Positions 1-12,177 of a stretch of 41,871 bases of DNA are shown here, one piece after another. The stretch is from assembly GCA_025331445.1 (NCBI GenBank), contig JAIWNE010000185.1, positions 1 through 41,871 on the forward strand. Reading direction: 5' to 3'. A model generated the notes under the pieces. It was not told where the DNA came from and searched no databases. It saw nothing but the letters and a program-made list of their open reading frames with translations. How positions within the stretch are numbered: the stretch's first letter is position 1; each line of letters starts with the position of its first letter. This DNA is from Blakeslea trispora (Eukaryota; Mucoromycota; Mucoromycetes; Mucorales; Choanephoraceae). The position numbers and the translations under genes are program-made.

Positions 1-723
1 TATTATTTCATTACTATAGCTACTTGCTCTCTATCTCTACTTTTTCCGCAGTGCGTCTATCTTTTTACGTCTGAAGTAAAAGAGCAGCGTATACTGATCC
101 AAATGATAGGTGTAAAGGTAAGTGTAATATGTAGATGCTTTACTACCCATGGGAAAGTTGCGTATGGGAACCTAGTACATCCAATATCAAACAAGCCAAT
201 GATACGAAAGGATAAGCAAACGTTTTCCGTATTCTATTTTTACCAAATATCAAATATAAACAAAAAAACCCACTAGTCAATTATGAAAAGCAATATTTAC
301 CAAATAAGGAACACATCTTTAAAATATAATCAAATGAAAAAAGCAGTATTATTGAAAATGAGTGTAATAATGTAACCTAAAGAGCCTATAAGAATCTAAA
401 ACGCAAATACCAAAGGTCATTCTAAGCCAATGGTAGAGAGCACATATTGATGAAAAGAGCGAATAGGATCAAAGGATTGCCATGAAATATATAATGAAGA
501 GGTCTTAAACTTGTGTTTTTCACCTGCTTTAAAAACACAAGTTTGACGCAGGATTAGGGCCTAAATCAGAAATACAAGCTTAATGCCAAGTTTAGCGCAG
601 ATATAGGGCCTAAACAAGTTACATTTGTTAAATACTAGGTGTGTCACCTAATCCAACTTCACAAGTTTAGCTCAGATTTAGGCCCTATATCTGCGCTAAA
701 CTTGTGTTTTTTTTTCTGTAGTG
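1..723 (+). mobile_element. Right-terminal fragment of an A-type CACTA-like element (copy 0)
   Basis: The stretch from about 110 aligns by eye with the right arms of elements A (14882-15555) and E (37613-38274). Shared blocks are AAGGTAAGTGTA near the start, ACGTTTTCCGTATT, ACACATCTTTAAA and AAAAGAGCGAATAGGATC. It ends in CTGTAGTG (716-723), the complement of the CACTACAG end of element A. The body is non-coding. The left part of the element lies outside the window. Bases 1-110 resemble the exon-like tail seen upstream of the same arm in the other copies. Assignment to the CACTA (En/Spm, CMC) superfamily rests on the terminal sequence and on the Tnp2 genes carried by its relatives. Confidence 0.7.
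500..715. repeat. Subterminal repeat cluster, word ACACAAGTTT
   Basis: Direct and inverted copies of a compound word occur here: a variable half (ACACAAGTTT or its complement AAACTTGTGT) next to a more constant half (ACGCAGGATTAGGGCC, GCGCAGATATAGGGCC, CTCAGATTTAGGCCC). Such clusters beside the ends are typical of CACTA elements, where they bind an element-encoded protein. The other A-type copies keep the constant half but use a different variable half. Confidence 0.7.
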
Positions 724-1062
724 ATACGCTTAAAATAGCTATTAAGGGTAAAATAAACTATTTAGGTATTTATTTACTAAGATGGGAGAAAAGATGATTT
801 TTATTATTTCCAAAATCAGTCTTGTAAAAATGATTATATTTTAAAGCTCCGGAAGGCGCTGTCGTTTGTTAGGCCTGTTACTATTTGTAATTGGTTTAAA
901 TTTCCTCTTTTTGTTACTATTCCAATTTCTTAAAAATTGAGGGATTTCGCTTGTGTCTGCAAAGTCAACTTTTAAATGGTTGCCTTCGCTACCACTATTT
1001 GTTGGCATGACATTTTGATACGTGGTGTGATAGTATCAGACTCAACAGTGCCAATTCAGCTG
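724..1062. other. Unassigned spacer between two CACTA-like elements
   Basis: No gene, RNA or repeat is recognised in this 339-bp stretch. It may be pre-insertion DNA, since it lies outside both CACTA termini. Its last three bases, CTG (1060-1062), match the three bases that follow element B at 23878-23880. Confidence 0.5.
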
Positions 1063-1170
1063 CACTACAGAAAATTGGGTTTTCCGGCCCGTAACTCATG
1101 CCCGAAAACATGAGTTATAGAGGTTGTTATAAAGGGTTATTTTGCAGCAAATTTATAACTCGATGAAAAA
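1063..1170. repeat. Left end and subterminal repeats of element A
   Basis: CACTACAG is followed by GTAACTCATG, CATGAGTTAT and ATAACTCGATG. The same word recurs in the right arm at 15370-15540. This sharing ties the two ends together, although they are 14.5 kb apart. Confidence 0.75.
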
Positions 1171-1525
1171 TGGTTAGAATGAGCTGAGACTAAGCATGAG
1201 TATATCTTTAACTATCTAGAATAAATTTTTGCAAAAAAATTGAGACCTTTACAGCATGTATTTATTGTTTTATAGCTGTTTAATTTCTAGTATTCTTTAA
1301 ATTGTAAAAAAAAAATAATAAATTAATTTCAAAGTGTTTAAAAGTCCGGTTTTTACCTCTGCCAAACTTTCCTCTGCTAAAAATCAATTCACTGCAAAAT
1401 GAATCCATCAACCTGATTGGCTGAAGCACTTTATTTTTTTTTAAAGCATAAAGAAATTATGCAGTATGCTAATGTTGTTGGTGCATGTTGCAATGCTGCA
1501 CATGAAGAGGCAGTGAGTAGTTCGT

Positions 1526-4500
1526 CACCACGGCTTAAAAGATGTTGAAATTACATTATTTTTTGTCAGATTCTGACACGTAAACCTTGAAATTCAATTA
1601 AGGCGGTTTAAGGTTTTTTAAGCAATCTGACATGATATTTTGTCAGATTCTGACATTTTTTGTTGAAAGGCAAAACCCTTTCGCGAATTACTTTAAATAG
1701 GAGTTGTTTATAGTCGAATCATATCTAACTTAGGTCTCAAAGGGGAGTTATAGTGACAAATGGCCTTTAGAGTATATAGTAATGATGATTTAACAAGTTT
1801 TAGAAGTATAAGCAATAAATGGGCTAATCGTATCGCTTTAATTTTTGGATGAGCTTGGCATATTATTAGATTATTTAGGTATTATGGACAAATCAAGCTT
1901 CTTTAATTTATTAATTTGAATCAAATAAATGCTATATATGGGTTTTTCTTTAAGCTGATTTGTAGCTCAGATGTCCTTTTTTGTAATAGGGATGCTGCAT
2001 CGGGTGTACTCAGATAGATTGGCATGCTTGGCTTTGATATAGGTACCTTTTGGAAGCATAAGAAGCAGTATAGGAAGCAGAAATGGGATAATTTTTATGA
2101 CTAGAGCCTTCAGTAAGCATATTAATCGCTTTGCAGTAGCTGCGCTTGAAAAATATACAGCCTTAACCGAGAGTAATTTTTTCGAAATTAATTTTTTTCT
2201 TGACAGCCATCTTGAAGCAACATGCAAGGTCATGAGCAACACCAACTAAGAGATCACTAGTAACCAGTATACGCAAGAGTCAGAAACAATAGAGAAAGAA
2301 AGTGAATAGCATAAAAAGTCTAAAAAACGAAAGAAAATAAAGATGAGACGCGATCCTTTACGCATGTACTTTGTCATCAGCATGTTGTGTCCTTTAGTTG
2401 TGATTAGGTACCTCATGAGTTCAGCCAGCAGTGAGAGCAACAGTCAAAAGTAAACAGTTGATAAAGAGAGATTCATTTGATAAGATAGCAGAGTCAAAAT
2501 AATCTGGAAGCGGTATTTCACTTGTCACGAAAGGATTCAAAGCGATGAGGCAACCTCTCTGGGATGGAGCTCACATGTAAGCATGAACAAAGGCGAGAAG
2601 ACACAAAAAGAAGAAAAGCACAAGCAGTAAAGTTGGAAGGAACCCCAAGTTCAACCAAAAAGAGATTCTTCAACTCTGAAAGCATAGACCATAGTAGTGG
2701 AAGGAGAATAGGTGGATAGAGATTATTTCCTGAAGATGAGGTAGAGAGATGGCGACATGAGAAGAGACCAAGTACCTGAACGACGGTATATCAGAGAGAA
2801 AAAGTATCTCTTGAATTTAGGACAATGACCAGTGGCAATAGTTAGAGAGAAAGATCACATGAGCACATAAGAAAGAAGGTAGACATGAACAAATCAGACT
2901 AGGATGGAAGCATGGTAGGCAATTGGATGTGTGTTTGTTAAAAGGCTTCAAGGCAATGACTACAAACAGAGCAAGTTAGTAAATGCGATGCAAAGAATAA
3001 GATAGACAAACAAATGGAGAAACCGAAAGACCTAAGGCAAGAGCAATTTGAAAGAGAGGCATCAATCTAGATAGGCAGCATAAATGGAGGTGGTATTCAA
3101 ATATCAGTCAAAGAAGTATAAGTTTGAGAAACATGGTAGAGAACAGGCAGTTTGGATCAAAAAGTCATGGATGAGATGGTGAAAAGTAGTGCAGAAGAAG
3201 GTGACATGGATAAAGGATTGTCAATCAGGGCTTATGATGAGTGTTTATATAAATGTATATAAAGTTGATGATAAACAGATATATACGGAAGAAGAGTTGA
3301 AGGATTCAAAGAAATAGAAGAGAAGCGTAGTAGAGTTATTGAGATGCTGTCATGATAAGGTGATATACATGTAGCTATTGTAAAATAAAAGAGTCAGTGA
3401 TGTTGATGGATTATATGATATTTATAATAAAAAAAAGAGATAAAAGTGCTTACCTTTTGCTGTGCATTTAATGAAACAAAAAGAGAGAAAAAAGAAAATG
3501 GGGGATTGAAAAAAAAAGGCCAGTATATATGAGAAATATGGCAGTGATGGGAAGAAAGTATGATTTCATTGACAGATTCAAGCTAAAATTGTACTGAAAA
3601 GGAAAATGTCTTGGATTTGCATGAACAGATCTTATTAGGGATCATTTAAAGGAACGCTTTTGTAAAGGGGATCCTAAAGAAACACCAAAGTAGAATCTAT
3701 AAAAAAGTTGATAGCAAAGCGTCAAGCTGTCTCAAAATTATACATGTATATGAATGAACCATTTTTTAACATACAAGTAACTAGCGTAAAAATAAAATGT
3801 ATCAACAGCAACCCTTTTATATAGTGTCGCTCTTGTTAGAGATATAATAGACTATAACAATAGGATGGCACATCAGAAGCCAAATGTGATAAGATCATTC
3901 ATTTATTGTAAAGGCTCATTGACACAAATACTTCTTATGACACCCTTTGAATCCATTTATTGATAACATTGACCATAAGTATTGAAATCTGTTGATGATA
4001 TCTCTTACGATAGATATGTGCAATTATCAATTGTTCCTATAAAAGAAGTGAATGGATTAGTCATTTAAAGCCTAAAATTGATCCTTCTGTTCCTCTTTCA
4101 TGACTTCTCAACTAAGCATTCTAATTCACCATCAAGTCAAATACCTAATTTAGAGTATTTGAAGGTTTTTGTCTACATAATTGATTTGCCTGGTCTCAAG
4201 ATTGACTTCCAATGTTTAAAACTAGCAGTTCTAAAGAGTGATAATGAAACATTCCATCCTTATTTAGTGAGAGTCATTAACTGAGGATAAGATAGTGATT
4301 CAGTAGTGATTGTTATTACTTTTCTTTCTTTCCTTTTGACTTGCTTAAAAGTAGCATTTGTTTCTTTTCTCCTATCTAAACTTCTCTTCAAGTTGTCATT
4401 TATAATCTTACACCAGCATCTATCTTTTTCAGCTTTTCTAAGCACTGCTTACTCTCATACAATGCGATTTAATTTAGCCCAAACTACATCATCTCACTTT

Positions 4501-5393
4501 ATACAAAGATGACTGCAGTTTTTATTTTACCTAACTGCTGGAATGTCTGTTATTCATTTTGCCAGTCATTATTTGAATTAAAGACACTTACAGCAAAAAC
4601 GAGTCCTTCTCCATGTGCACATGTTGCTTCAGTGATGGTGATGAGAGATTTCAAGATCGACATTTAGTCATGATCGTAAATTTCTTGTACTGCCATCTTA
4701 AAATTTAAAAGTATGAATAACAAACACCTTCTCTAAACCTTGCTATTTTATTTTTTACACTTTTTTACACTTCTTTAGCTTTCTACACCTTGTTATGATT
4801 ACACAAAAAATTAAAAAATGGCTCTTTAGCCTTTGGCTTTATAATTAAATGGCTTATGCTTATTTTTCTTCTCTTTCAGCCTACTATCTTTATTTCGTCA
4901 TCTATCTGACTTTACTTTAGGATTACCTTCCGAATACCTCTTCTTTACCTTTAAATTAAATTTGCATACATACTCTCTATTTTTTTACACAGATTGTTTC
5001 ACCTCACTTGGCCTATCCCCCCATTTACCCTTTTTGTACATTTCTTTTGCATAAACTCTGAAATCGATCCCCCCATTTGATTGTCTCTTCCTCTTCACTG
5101 CTATTTTTTTTCCTTTTCAGCCAAATCTCTTTCTCACAGATTATTTTTCTTAGGCTTTTTATTTATTTTATGGCCTTTGACATGTAAAAAAAACCGAGAT
5201 CAAGTCATCTCTTCAGATCAGCTTCAAATTAAAAAAATAACCTCCCTTAAGTCTCTACATTACCTTTCAACAAAAAAATCCATGACTTTAATCATTTCAA
5301 AAGCCAAAAGAACCATGTTTATTAAAGCTGAATATTGACCTCAATCAGAAAAAGCTCACTCGAATATTTTTAAAACTCCTATACGCCGTGGTG
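1526..5393. mobile_element. Repeat F, copy 1: non-coding element nested in A
   Basis: The first 2.8 kb is duplicated at 39072-41871 with high identity by eye, mostly transitions and homopolymer indels. Both copies begin exactly at CACCACGGC. The complement GCCGTGGTG occurs at 5385-5393, giving a short inverted terminal match and a tentative 3.87-kb element. No target duplication longer than GT is visible. No convincing protein is present: reading frames are short and shift between copies. Part of it (about 2230-3700) is strongly purine-rich on the plus strand, and 4740-5340 is T-rich. The class is unknown; it could be a non-autonomous DNA element or a dead autonomous one. Confidence 0.6.
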
Positions 5394-6203
5394 GTGGTGT
5401 TGCAAAAGTATTCATGTTCTATTAGGAAAGGGCTTTTGCGAATAGTTTATCAAAACAGTGGCTCATGAGCTCGTTATTCTCTTTTAATAAAAAAAAAAAA
5501 TAAAAACACTGCTTAAAGAAGAGTGATGCTGGTTATTTTGTACAAGTTGAAGAGAGAGTAGCGATGTCGTTGTTCTTTTCACTAGATAGAGAAAAGATAT
5601 CGACAGATTTATGCTGAATAAAAAAAAAGAGAAGCTCGATACAACTAAAAAAAGAGATTAATAAAAAAAAAGGAAAAAAAAGAGAGAGGAATTACTGTAG
5701 TCATGTAAAAGGTAAACTATTTTTTATTTGAAAGTGTGAACTAACAATTAGAAAAGGTTATAAAAAAAGCTGTAATATACACTAATGTCTTGAATAGCTT
5801 TGAGTTGTTTGAAAGAAAAAAGAATGATTTAAACATATGCTGTCGCTCAAAAAAATGTTTATAAAGAGAATGCTTCTACATTACTTCCAACTGTTTGTGC
5901 GAATCACTGTTGCTGGTCTCAAGAATGCAGTATATTGAGAAAGCTCACTAAAAAATACTAGATAAAAGAAGTCGAACGTTTCTTTTTGCAGATAAAGAAT
6001 CACAAGTTAAAGCTTTGCATGTAAAACAACTTCATTTAAAGAAATAAAAAAAAAGCTGGTGGTTTATTGTTGTTAGTAGAGTTCGTTATTTAGTATTTCT
6101 ACAAGTTGAGATGAGCTTATATGGTTTGCGTAGTCTGATCAGTCGTATGTTGCAACTAAAATTCTCCTGGAGTCGATAGTCTTGAATTAAAAAAAAAAGA
6201 GTA
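5394..6203. other. Left arm of element A between repeat F and the mariner
   Basis: This is AT-rich sequence with A-tracts and no recognised gene. It contains CACTGCTTAAAGAA (about 5508), a motif also found in the left arms of B (about 15774), C (about 25168) and D (about 38484). That supports the reading that this belongs to a CACTA-type left arm and not to repeat F. Confidence 0.5.
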
Positions 6204-6315
6204 CAGTGCCTCCAGTCTTAAATCTTATAAACTTTAATTTCTTTTCAAATTTTCTATCATTTAATATTCCGCTATATTATTAAAAATCCGATAGTGATTT
6301 CCAAAATTTGTGTTT

Positions 6316-8499
6316 TTATTGGGTGATTTCATTGTCCACTTTCACTTTTCTATGTGATAGGTATCTTTTGTTAACTAATTTCTCTAATTCTAGAGAAATT
6401 TTTCGGCCATCACTACACTCACTGTATGCTTCGATATAATCCATACACTTCTGGAAATACTTTCTTATATGAGCCGTATTGCTAGCTGTATCCAGAAAGG
6501 TCGATACATTGGTTTCAAGCGATTTGAAGGTGTAATCACACTTCAAACGGGCATATGACCAATAGTACTCTATCCAGTTACATTCGCAATGATACTTTGG
6601 ATAGAGCTCAAATATATGACCAGCATCTTCGACAGTTTCTTGAAGTGCGGTTTTTTGAGCCTTGAAGTCTGGGCAACTTTCAAGATAGTGCCTTGCACAA
6701 CACATAGATTGAGCACAAGCTGGCTTGCCACAATCCAGCTTCCAGGCTTTGCCTTGCAAATCACGCCCAAACCACTGGCTTCTTTCTTCCAAGATTTTTT
6801 TTATTCCTATGATTTAACAAGTCAGACTGAGTGCGTAAAATGCCTGAAGCAACTACCTTTGAAGAATCTTTTCTTTAATACGACTGGTCGATTCTTCTTA
6901 TCCAACGTGTGGATCTCTTTGTCATAGTAAAATGACTGATTCAGCGTATCGCCGTTAGCCAAAGTAACTAAAGTATCTTTGAACTGATACTTTAGCCTTT
7001 CACTCCATTCTTTTTCGTTGAGCGTCATTCTAGACGCAACCAAAGCATCATCAGCAAATGCATCATGATTGGAACTGTTGTCAAATAGGAAGACAGCAGT
7101 ACAATCAGGATGCAAGCTCTCGAAAAGTCCTATGGCATCCTCCTTGAGCTGCTTTACCATATGTGCGGAAGTCCACCACCCTTCCCTACTGTCTCCTGCT
7201 TCGAAATAGGTTCTAGATGACCATTTCATCTGTCTCATAGTTCCATGGCATGGGCATTGGAACTCGCTTACCATGATTGACAAGCCCATGGACTTTTTGC
7301 GGATGTAGTTTTCATCCTCTTGCAACCACAATACTTCTTTTCCTAATTGTAGATACAGAAATGATTAGTAGATGAGCATCAAAGATCTAATTGTACTTAC
7401 CGTCATTTGCATAAAAAGTGCATTCGTCATGAGTAACGAACACAATCTTGCTTTCACCCTCATTCAGCTTTGGCTCAAGAATAGCCTCTTGCTTCTCTCC
7501 AGAGTAAAAGTCTGATCTCCTCATATAGTTAATCATTCGCTTTGACCATTCATTTCTGTAAGCAACTACATCTTCTCTATCGTGGCCATTGAAATATACC
7601 GTCTTTTTGTTCTTTCGATAGCTGTAACCTCATTCAACCATATAGTTTGCAATGGTTGAAATGGGGATACAGCTCTTCACATCCAAGACAGAAGGAACTG
7701 CTTCTTCATCAATGTACTTCTTCAGTACAACGAGAGATCGCTCAGCGGGAGGCATTTGCTTGATCTTCTCAAGGATCATCAACTTCACATCTGAGTCACT
7801 TAAGAGAGATGCTCTCTTGACATGGGCGCCTTACTGATGGTCGGATAGCTTACCCTGATCAAGAAATTCCTTGACCCACTTGATAATAGCTGCAGCTCTA
7901 TAAGGCTCTGAGTTGTCAGGCCAGTAAAGCAAAGCAGCTGCCTTTGCAGCTTCACCCTTGTGCACACCTTCAAGACGCTTCATGAAGTAGTACTTCACGG
8001 AGAGATACCGAGCGTTGTTGTAGGCATCTCTCTTGTTACCTTCCTTCTGCTTGTTCATTACAGGTACAACATACTTTTGAAGGTCACCAAGCTTCTCCCT
8101 GATCAAGGTGATCTCTTTCTCGCGAGCACTGATTTTTATCTCCTTTTCTTTAGGAACTGGCTTTTGCCGAACAGTGATTCCAAAGCTCATCAATGTTTGT
8201 TCAGGTCTCACTCTCTCCTGTTCCTTCTTTCTTCTCCACTTGGTGGTAGTTGATACCCCTTGGTATATACCCTTTCTCTTCGTCAAATTGCTGTTGTTGC
8301 ATGAGAGAGTGTTGTTGATGTTTCTCTCTGCAACCTCAACAGATTCCTCTCTTTCAATTCTGGCATTGACTTCATCCAAATTAATGCCATCAATGATCCA
8401 ATCATCACAATCCTCTACTTCGTTAACTGTGACGAACTGAGTGTTCTCATTTCTGCTTCTGTTCTTGAAGGCTTTTTGTCTAGCGTTAAGTGGAGGCAT
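6316..8499 (-). pseudogene. Tc1/mariner-IS630-type DDE transposase, two nonsense mutations
   Basis: The gene model has three exons: 8499-7401, 7342-6857 and 6806-6316, with introns of 58 bp (GTAAGT...AATTAG) and 50 bp (GTAGTT...CATAG). The sum is 2076 nt (691 codons plus stop), in phase throughout. Catalytic positions are visible in order: THDECTFYANDG (first Asp), FLFDNSSNH (second Asp) and CNWIEYYW (Glu). The N-terminal third is charged and probably binds DNA. Two in-frame stops break it: TAA at 7831-7833 and TGA at 7630-7632, the second where Trp is expected; both are explained by transitions. The family is often annotated 'DDE superfamily endonuclease' in basidiomycete and mucoromycete genomes. 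The product would cut and paste the surrounding element; here it is presumably inactive. Confidence 0.85.
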
Positions 8500-8699
8500 A
8501 ATTTTATAATTTTTAATGAAAATGGAGAAGGGATATTGGGTTTGATGTTTTCTTAATTTATTGTCTGGTTTGGTTACACAAATATATTAAAGGTTACACA
8601 CTGCTATAACAATATCATACAGAAATTTTTTATTTTTCAAATCTGACCCTCCACCATATAACTCCCAGCCAAGAATTTTAAAACCGACTAACTTCAAAA

Positions 8700-8826
8700 C
8701 CTATCTGCTTAAAACTTTTGGTGACAAAAACAAAAAGCAAGCCTAAATAATTGTTTAGAAAGGTTTAAAAAATATATATTCAGGCTCGCTTTTTGTTTTT
8801 GTCACCAAAAGTTTTGAGCAGATAAG
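8700..8826. repeat. Inverted repeat with 45-bp arms inside the mariner, near its right end
   Basis: Arms 8700-8744 and 8782-8826 match with about three mismatches around a 37-bp AT-rich centre. The core is CTTTTGGTGACAAAAAC and its complement. It lies between the transposase start codon and the right terminal repeat. It could be a small nested MITE or a subterminal hairpin; no target duplication is evident. Confidence 0.7.
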
Positions 8827-8875
8827 TTTCGAAAACTTGTAAAAATTTTCGTTAATTAAAAATGGAGGCACTGTA

Positions 8876-9439
8876 TCCTCCTACTGTAACCAATTAAAAA
8901 AATTAAAGGTAAAGAAAAGTCAGCAACACCAACAAGCGTAGTCAAAAAAAAAAAAACTCTGATCGGTCTCGAATATCTAATAGCAGATAGCTGTATTTGA
9001 ACAAACTTCTTTACTTTGGATATATTAGGAAGGCATTTTATCCTAAAACAGAGTAAAGGAGTATAAAGAATGAGAGTGTAGTCTTTGACTGTAGCAATTA
9101 ATGAGATGATATGCACATTAATTTAAATAAAAAGCTTTAATCTATCAATGGATAACAAAATCGCAACATGTTTCGGTTTAATATACATCTACCAAAAGGG
9201 ATCATTCATCAACCGACATCCTTAATCATCTAAAGACATTGTTTCCGATCAAAGGTTTCTAATTAATAAAAGTTTTCATTTGTCCTTGATCAAGGGACGA
9301 ATAATATGTTGCTCAACTCATTCGATTTGTATCAAAGCAGACAAATTTTGAAGAGAGAAAAAGTATAAAAGGACCATTGAAAAAACCACTTGAATGACCA
9401 TATATTCTTTATTCTAAATCCATCAATTACCTTACCGAA
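8876..9439 (+). promoter_or_regulatory. Promoter region of the element A transposase, TATA box at 9364-9372
   Basis: TATAAAAGGAC begins at 9364, 76 bp before the start codon at 9440. The same TATAAAAGGAC begins at 17765 upstream of the element B transposase, 78 bp before its start. The rest of this 564-bp stretch is AT-rich with no gene. Confidence 0.6.
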
Positions 9440-11812
9440 ATGTCTACTCGTATTACTGAAAGATGTTACTACTGTCACTGTGATGAATGTGGTGTTCTTC
9501 CTCCTCCCAGACCTCTCTTGAACCAAGCTGAATACAATTACCATGTCAGAACCAAGAAGTTTGGAGGCATGAAGTATGCTAAGTGGAGAGCTTCTTACAG
9601 TAAGTATATGACTTGTAAATAACAGCCCTTGATTCTAACTTGTATTTGTTTTTCTTTTCTGTTTAGGTGGAAGAACTGCTGCCGCCACTACACCTGCCTA
9701 CTACCGCAGAAGAGTTGCCACAGTTAGTGCTCCTGTCGATGAAGGTAAACAGTTGAATAAGCCGTGCTGTTGTGTTGAATCATATCTAATTAGCTTCTAG
9801 TCGACTCAGAGCATTTTAATTCGATGGATTACACTATGGATGAAGCTGTTGATGATGAAGTTGAAGCCAATAACGATGAAATTGAGAGTGTTGATGCCGC
9901 TTCTGATGACGAAGATCTATATGATGAATTTGTTTCTTGCTGTAAGTAGTATTCTATTATTATCAGTTAGAACGATAGACTAATTCTCATGTTTCTTTTC
10001 ACTTAGCCAACAAAATCCCTCAGTCTGAGACTTCCAAGATCCTTTCGTCCATGGTCTCCAAACTACACGACAACAACCTTTCAAATGTCCTGACTGAAGA
10101 TGTAATGCAAACCCTCAACAAGGTACTAGAAATTCATGGCAACGAATATCGATTTCCAAAAACTGTGGCTACCTTTGTCGACCGTAATTCTCTCAAAGCA
10201 TTGAGCACAGATGGCATAACATACTACGCAGCGTGTCCATCTTGTCACCATCTCACAACCATGGAAAGCGAGCCAACCCAAGAAGAAAAAATTTGTGATC
10301 AGCCATTGCAAGGCGCGATTTTCAAGCCCACTGGATCCGGTGAGTTTTGTAATGGCTTAGTGTATGAAAACGACAAGAGTGTTGAAAATGGCAAGCTTAT
10401 TCCCAAGTCAGTTTACTCGTACTGTTCTATTCCCGCTACCTTGAAGAAGTTCTTTTTACGAAAAGGCTTCTCTGACCAAATCAAGGCATGGAAAACCCGT
10501 AATCCTGCTGAAGAGTATCTTTGCGATGTTTATGATGCTGCTGGCTTTCTTGGGTTCAAGTCCTCTCCTTCCGAGCCTCCTTTCGTTACTCTGTCAGATT
10601 ATAATCTTCTGCTTACTTTAAACATTGACTGGTTTAGTCCATTTAATACAAACCACAGTGTTGGTTGTATCTATCTTACAATCATGAACCTACCAAAGGA
10701 AAATGGCCGAGACTTAAAGAAGAATATGATCCTTGTTGGCGTGATCCCTGGTCCTTGAGAGCCACCAACTACAGCAATCAACCACTACCTTGTTCCCTTG
10801 GTGAAAGATCTCAAGACGCTCTTGGAAGGTGTGTCAATGAAGATGGTGATGTCAGATGACACTATACAAAACAACTAAGTCAGAGCATGCTTGTACGCTA
10901 TCAGCTCGAATCTACCAGCCACGAAGAAGCTTGCTGCAAGTATGTCTTTCAACAGTGGATTCGGGTGTCACATGTGTAAAACATTCTTTCCAAGATTTGA
11001 AGGCACAGGTAACAACCGTAACTAGTGCCATTGGAACTGCAATGATTGGGAGCCTAGAACAGCAAATGAAACAAAAAGAAGCTCTGAAGCATGAAAAATG
11101 CAAGGACTGTTGGTGAAAGAAATATGTTGGAGAAGAATAGCGGTGTGAGGTACTCAGTTCTCTTCGAGTTGCCTTACTATTCGTACAGTTGTATCGCTAT
11201 CAAGCCCATGCATGCATTGTACCTCGGTGTTGTCAAGAGGGCACTAAAGACTATGATTCCAGAAGGTGCATTGCCCAATATCAAGAAGACAATGTCAGAA
11301 AGCATTGCATACGGCCCACACGCTTCCTGTGCCTCAATGGCCAAAAAGATGACAAAAGAGGTTTCCCCCACGTCAAAGCTGTGGAGTTCAGAACCTTTAT
11401 AACAACCTTCGCCGAGCGTGTCCTCTCCCCTCCTGTTCTCGATGCCTCTGATCACTCTTTGATCATGCATCTGATAAACGCCTTGAAACTTCTAAACAGT
11501 AACGCGATTAAAAAGACCGATGTTGAAGTAGTTCATCAACACTTACTTTCTTTTGCCCAAGGGTTTGAACAACGGTATGGCACCCGCTCTGTTACTCCCA
11601 ATTTCCATTTCATGCTTCACCTCCGTGAATGCATTGATAAATTTGGTCCAATCTCTTGCTTCTGGGGTTTTGGCTTCGAACGCAACAATTTTTTCATCAA
11701 AAATATAACCACGAATCACAAACGTCATTTTGAAAAGACTTACATGCACAGAATGCAACAAATTATTTTTTCAAACGATTATGCTTCTGTTGCTCATTAT
11801 AATTCCAGTTAA
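9440..11812 (+). pseudogene. Tnp2-like CACTA transposase of element A (catalytic part), decayed
   Basis: The model has exons 9440-9599, 9667-9744, 9801-9941 and 10007-11812; all three introns are GT-AG and phase 1. Domains in order: an N-terminal cysteine cluster (RCYYCHCDECG); an acidic linker (DDEVEANND, ASDDEDLYDE); the Tnp2 core with LTLNIDWFSPF and SVGCIYLTIMNLP, the Asp of NIDWF probably being the first catalytic residue; then LPATKK and IKPMHALYLG, matching the second half of the family core. It is broken by stops at 10756, 10876, 11023 and 11092 and by 1-nt deletions near 11095 and 11360. It ends at TAA where the element B protein continues. In element A the C-terminal domain is a separate gene at 12178. 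The intact protein would cut the CACTA ends; this copy cannot. Confidence 0.85.
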
Positions 11813-12177
11813 ATCTCTTCCTTTGCTTTTTTTATTATCTATAGACTTTTTTTTGTATTGTATTCCATATCTTTAATAAAAAAATTATTAAAAAAGAAAG
11901 CATTTGTTATAAAGTTGAAGTATAATACCCGAGTCATTTCGCGATGACAATAACTTAGCAAGTCGTGTCCTATAAAGCGTTGCTCTGCAACTGGTTAGTA
12001 TCCTTGGCCGCATAAAGAACTCGACATATTCATTATTGGCAATTTGAACGAAAAAAAAGAGAAAAAGAGAAAAGAGACTGCATTCCAATGATGTATTTAA
12101 ATAAATCAATTCATGCATCTCATAATAATTTTCACATTTTTCTCTCACTCTTTTTTAAATCGTCTTAACACTCAACT
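11813..12177. other. Spacer between the split transposase genes of element A
   Basis: It holds a polyadenylation-like TTAATAAA (about 11873) after the first gene and a pyrimidine-rich run just before the ATG at 12178, as expected for a 3' end followed by a new promoter. It does not resemble the equivalent spacer of element E (34478-34918), so the separation is not one recent insertion. Confidence 0.5.

Larger units (their letters stand above)
6204..8873 (-). mobile_element. Tc1/mariner-like transposon nested in element A
   Basis: Inverted ends CAGTGCCTCCA (6204) and TGGAGGCACTG (ending 8873) are each bordered by TA (6202-6203 and 8874-8875), the expected target duplication. The length is 2670 bp. 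One minus-strand transposase gene fills most of it. CAGTGCC-type ends plus TA duplication are diagnostic of the Tc1/mariner-IS630 superfamily. The element sits in the left arm of A, upstream of the Tnp2 promoter, so it inserted after A. Confidence 0.9.

Noticed and set aside
500..715. CRISPR-like array from recurring short words
   Set aside because: Words occur in both orientations with irregular spacing and lie at transposon ends; the introns indicate a eukaryote.
110..723. Helitron or simple MITE as explanation for the repeated right arm
   Set aside because: Inverted CACTACA/TGTAGTG ends, paired subterminal words and linked Tnp2 genes point to CACTA elements; no Helitron end structure is seen.
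1967..2440. Two adjacent minus-strand frames of 92 and 64 codons in repeat F
   Set aside because: Frames shift and gain stops between the two copies of F, residues are biased by AT-rich composition, and no motif is recognisable.
4078..4284. A 68-codon plus-strand frame in repeat F reading like a protein
   Set aside because: Copy 2 lacks one T in the run near 41717, which breaks the frame; no family is recognised.
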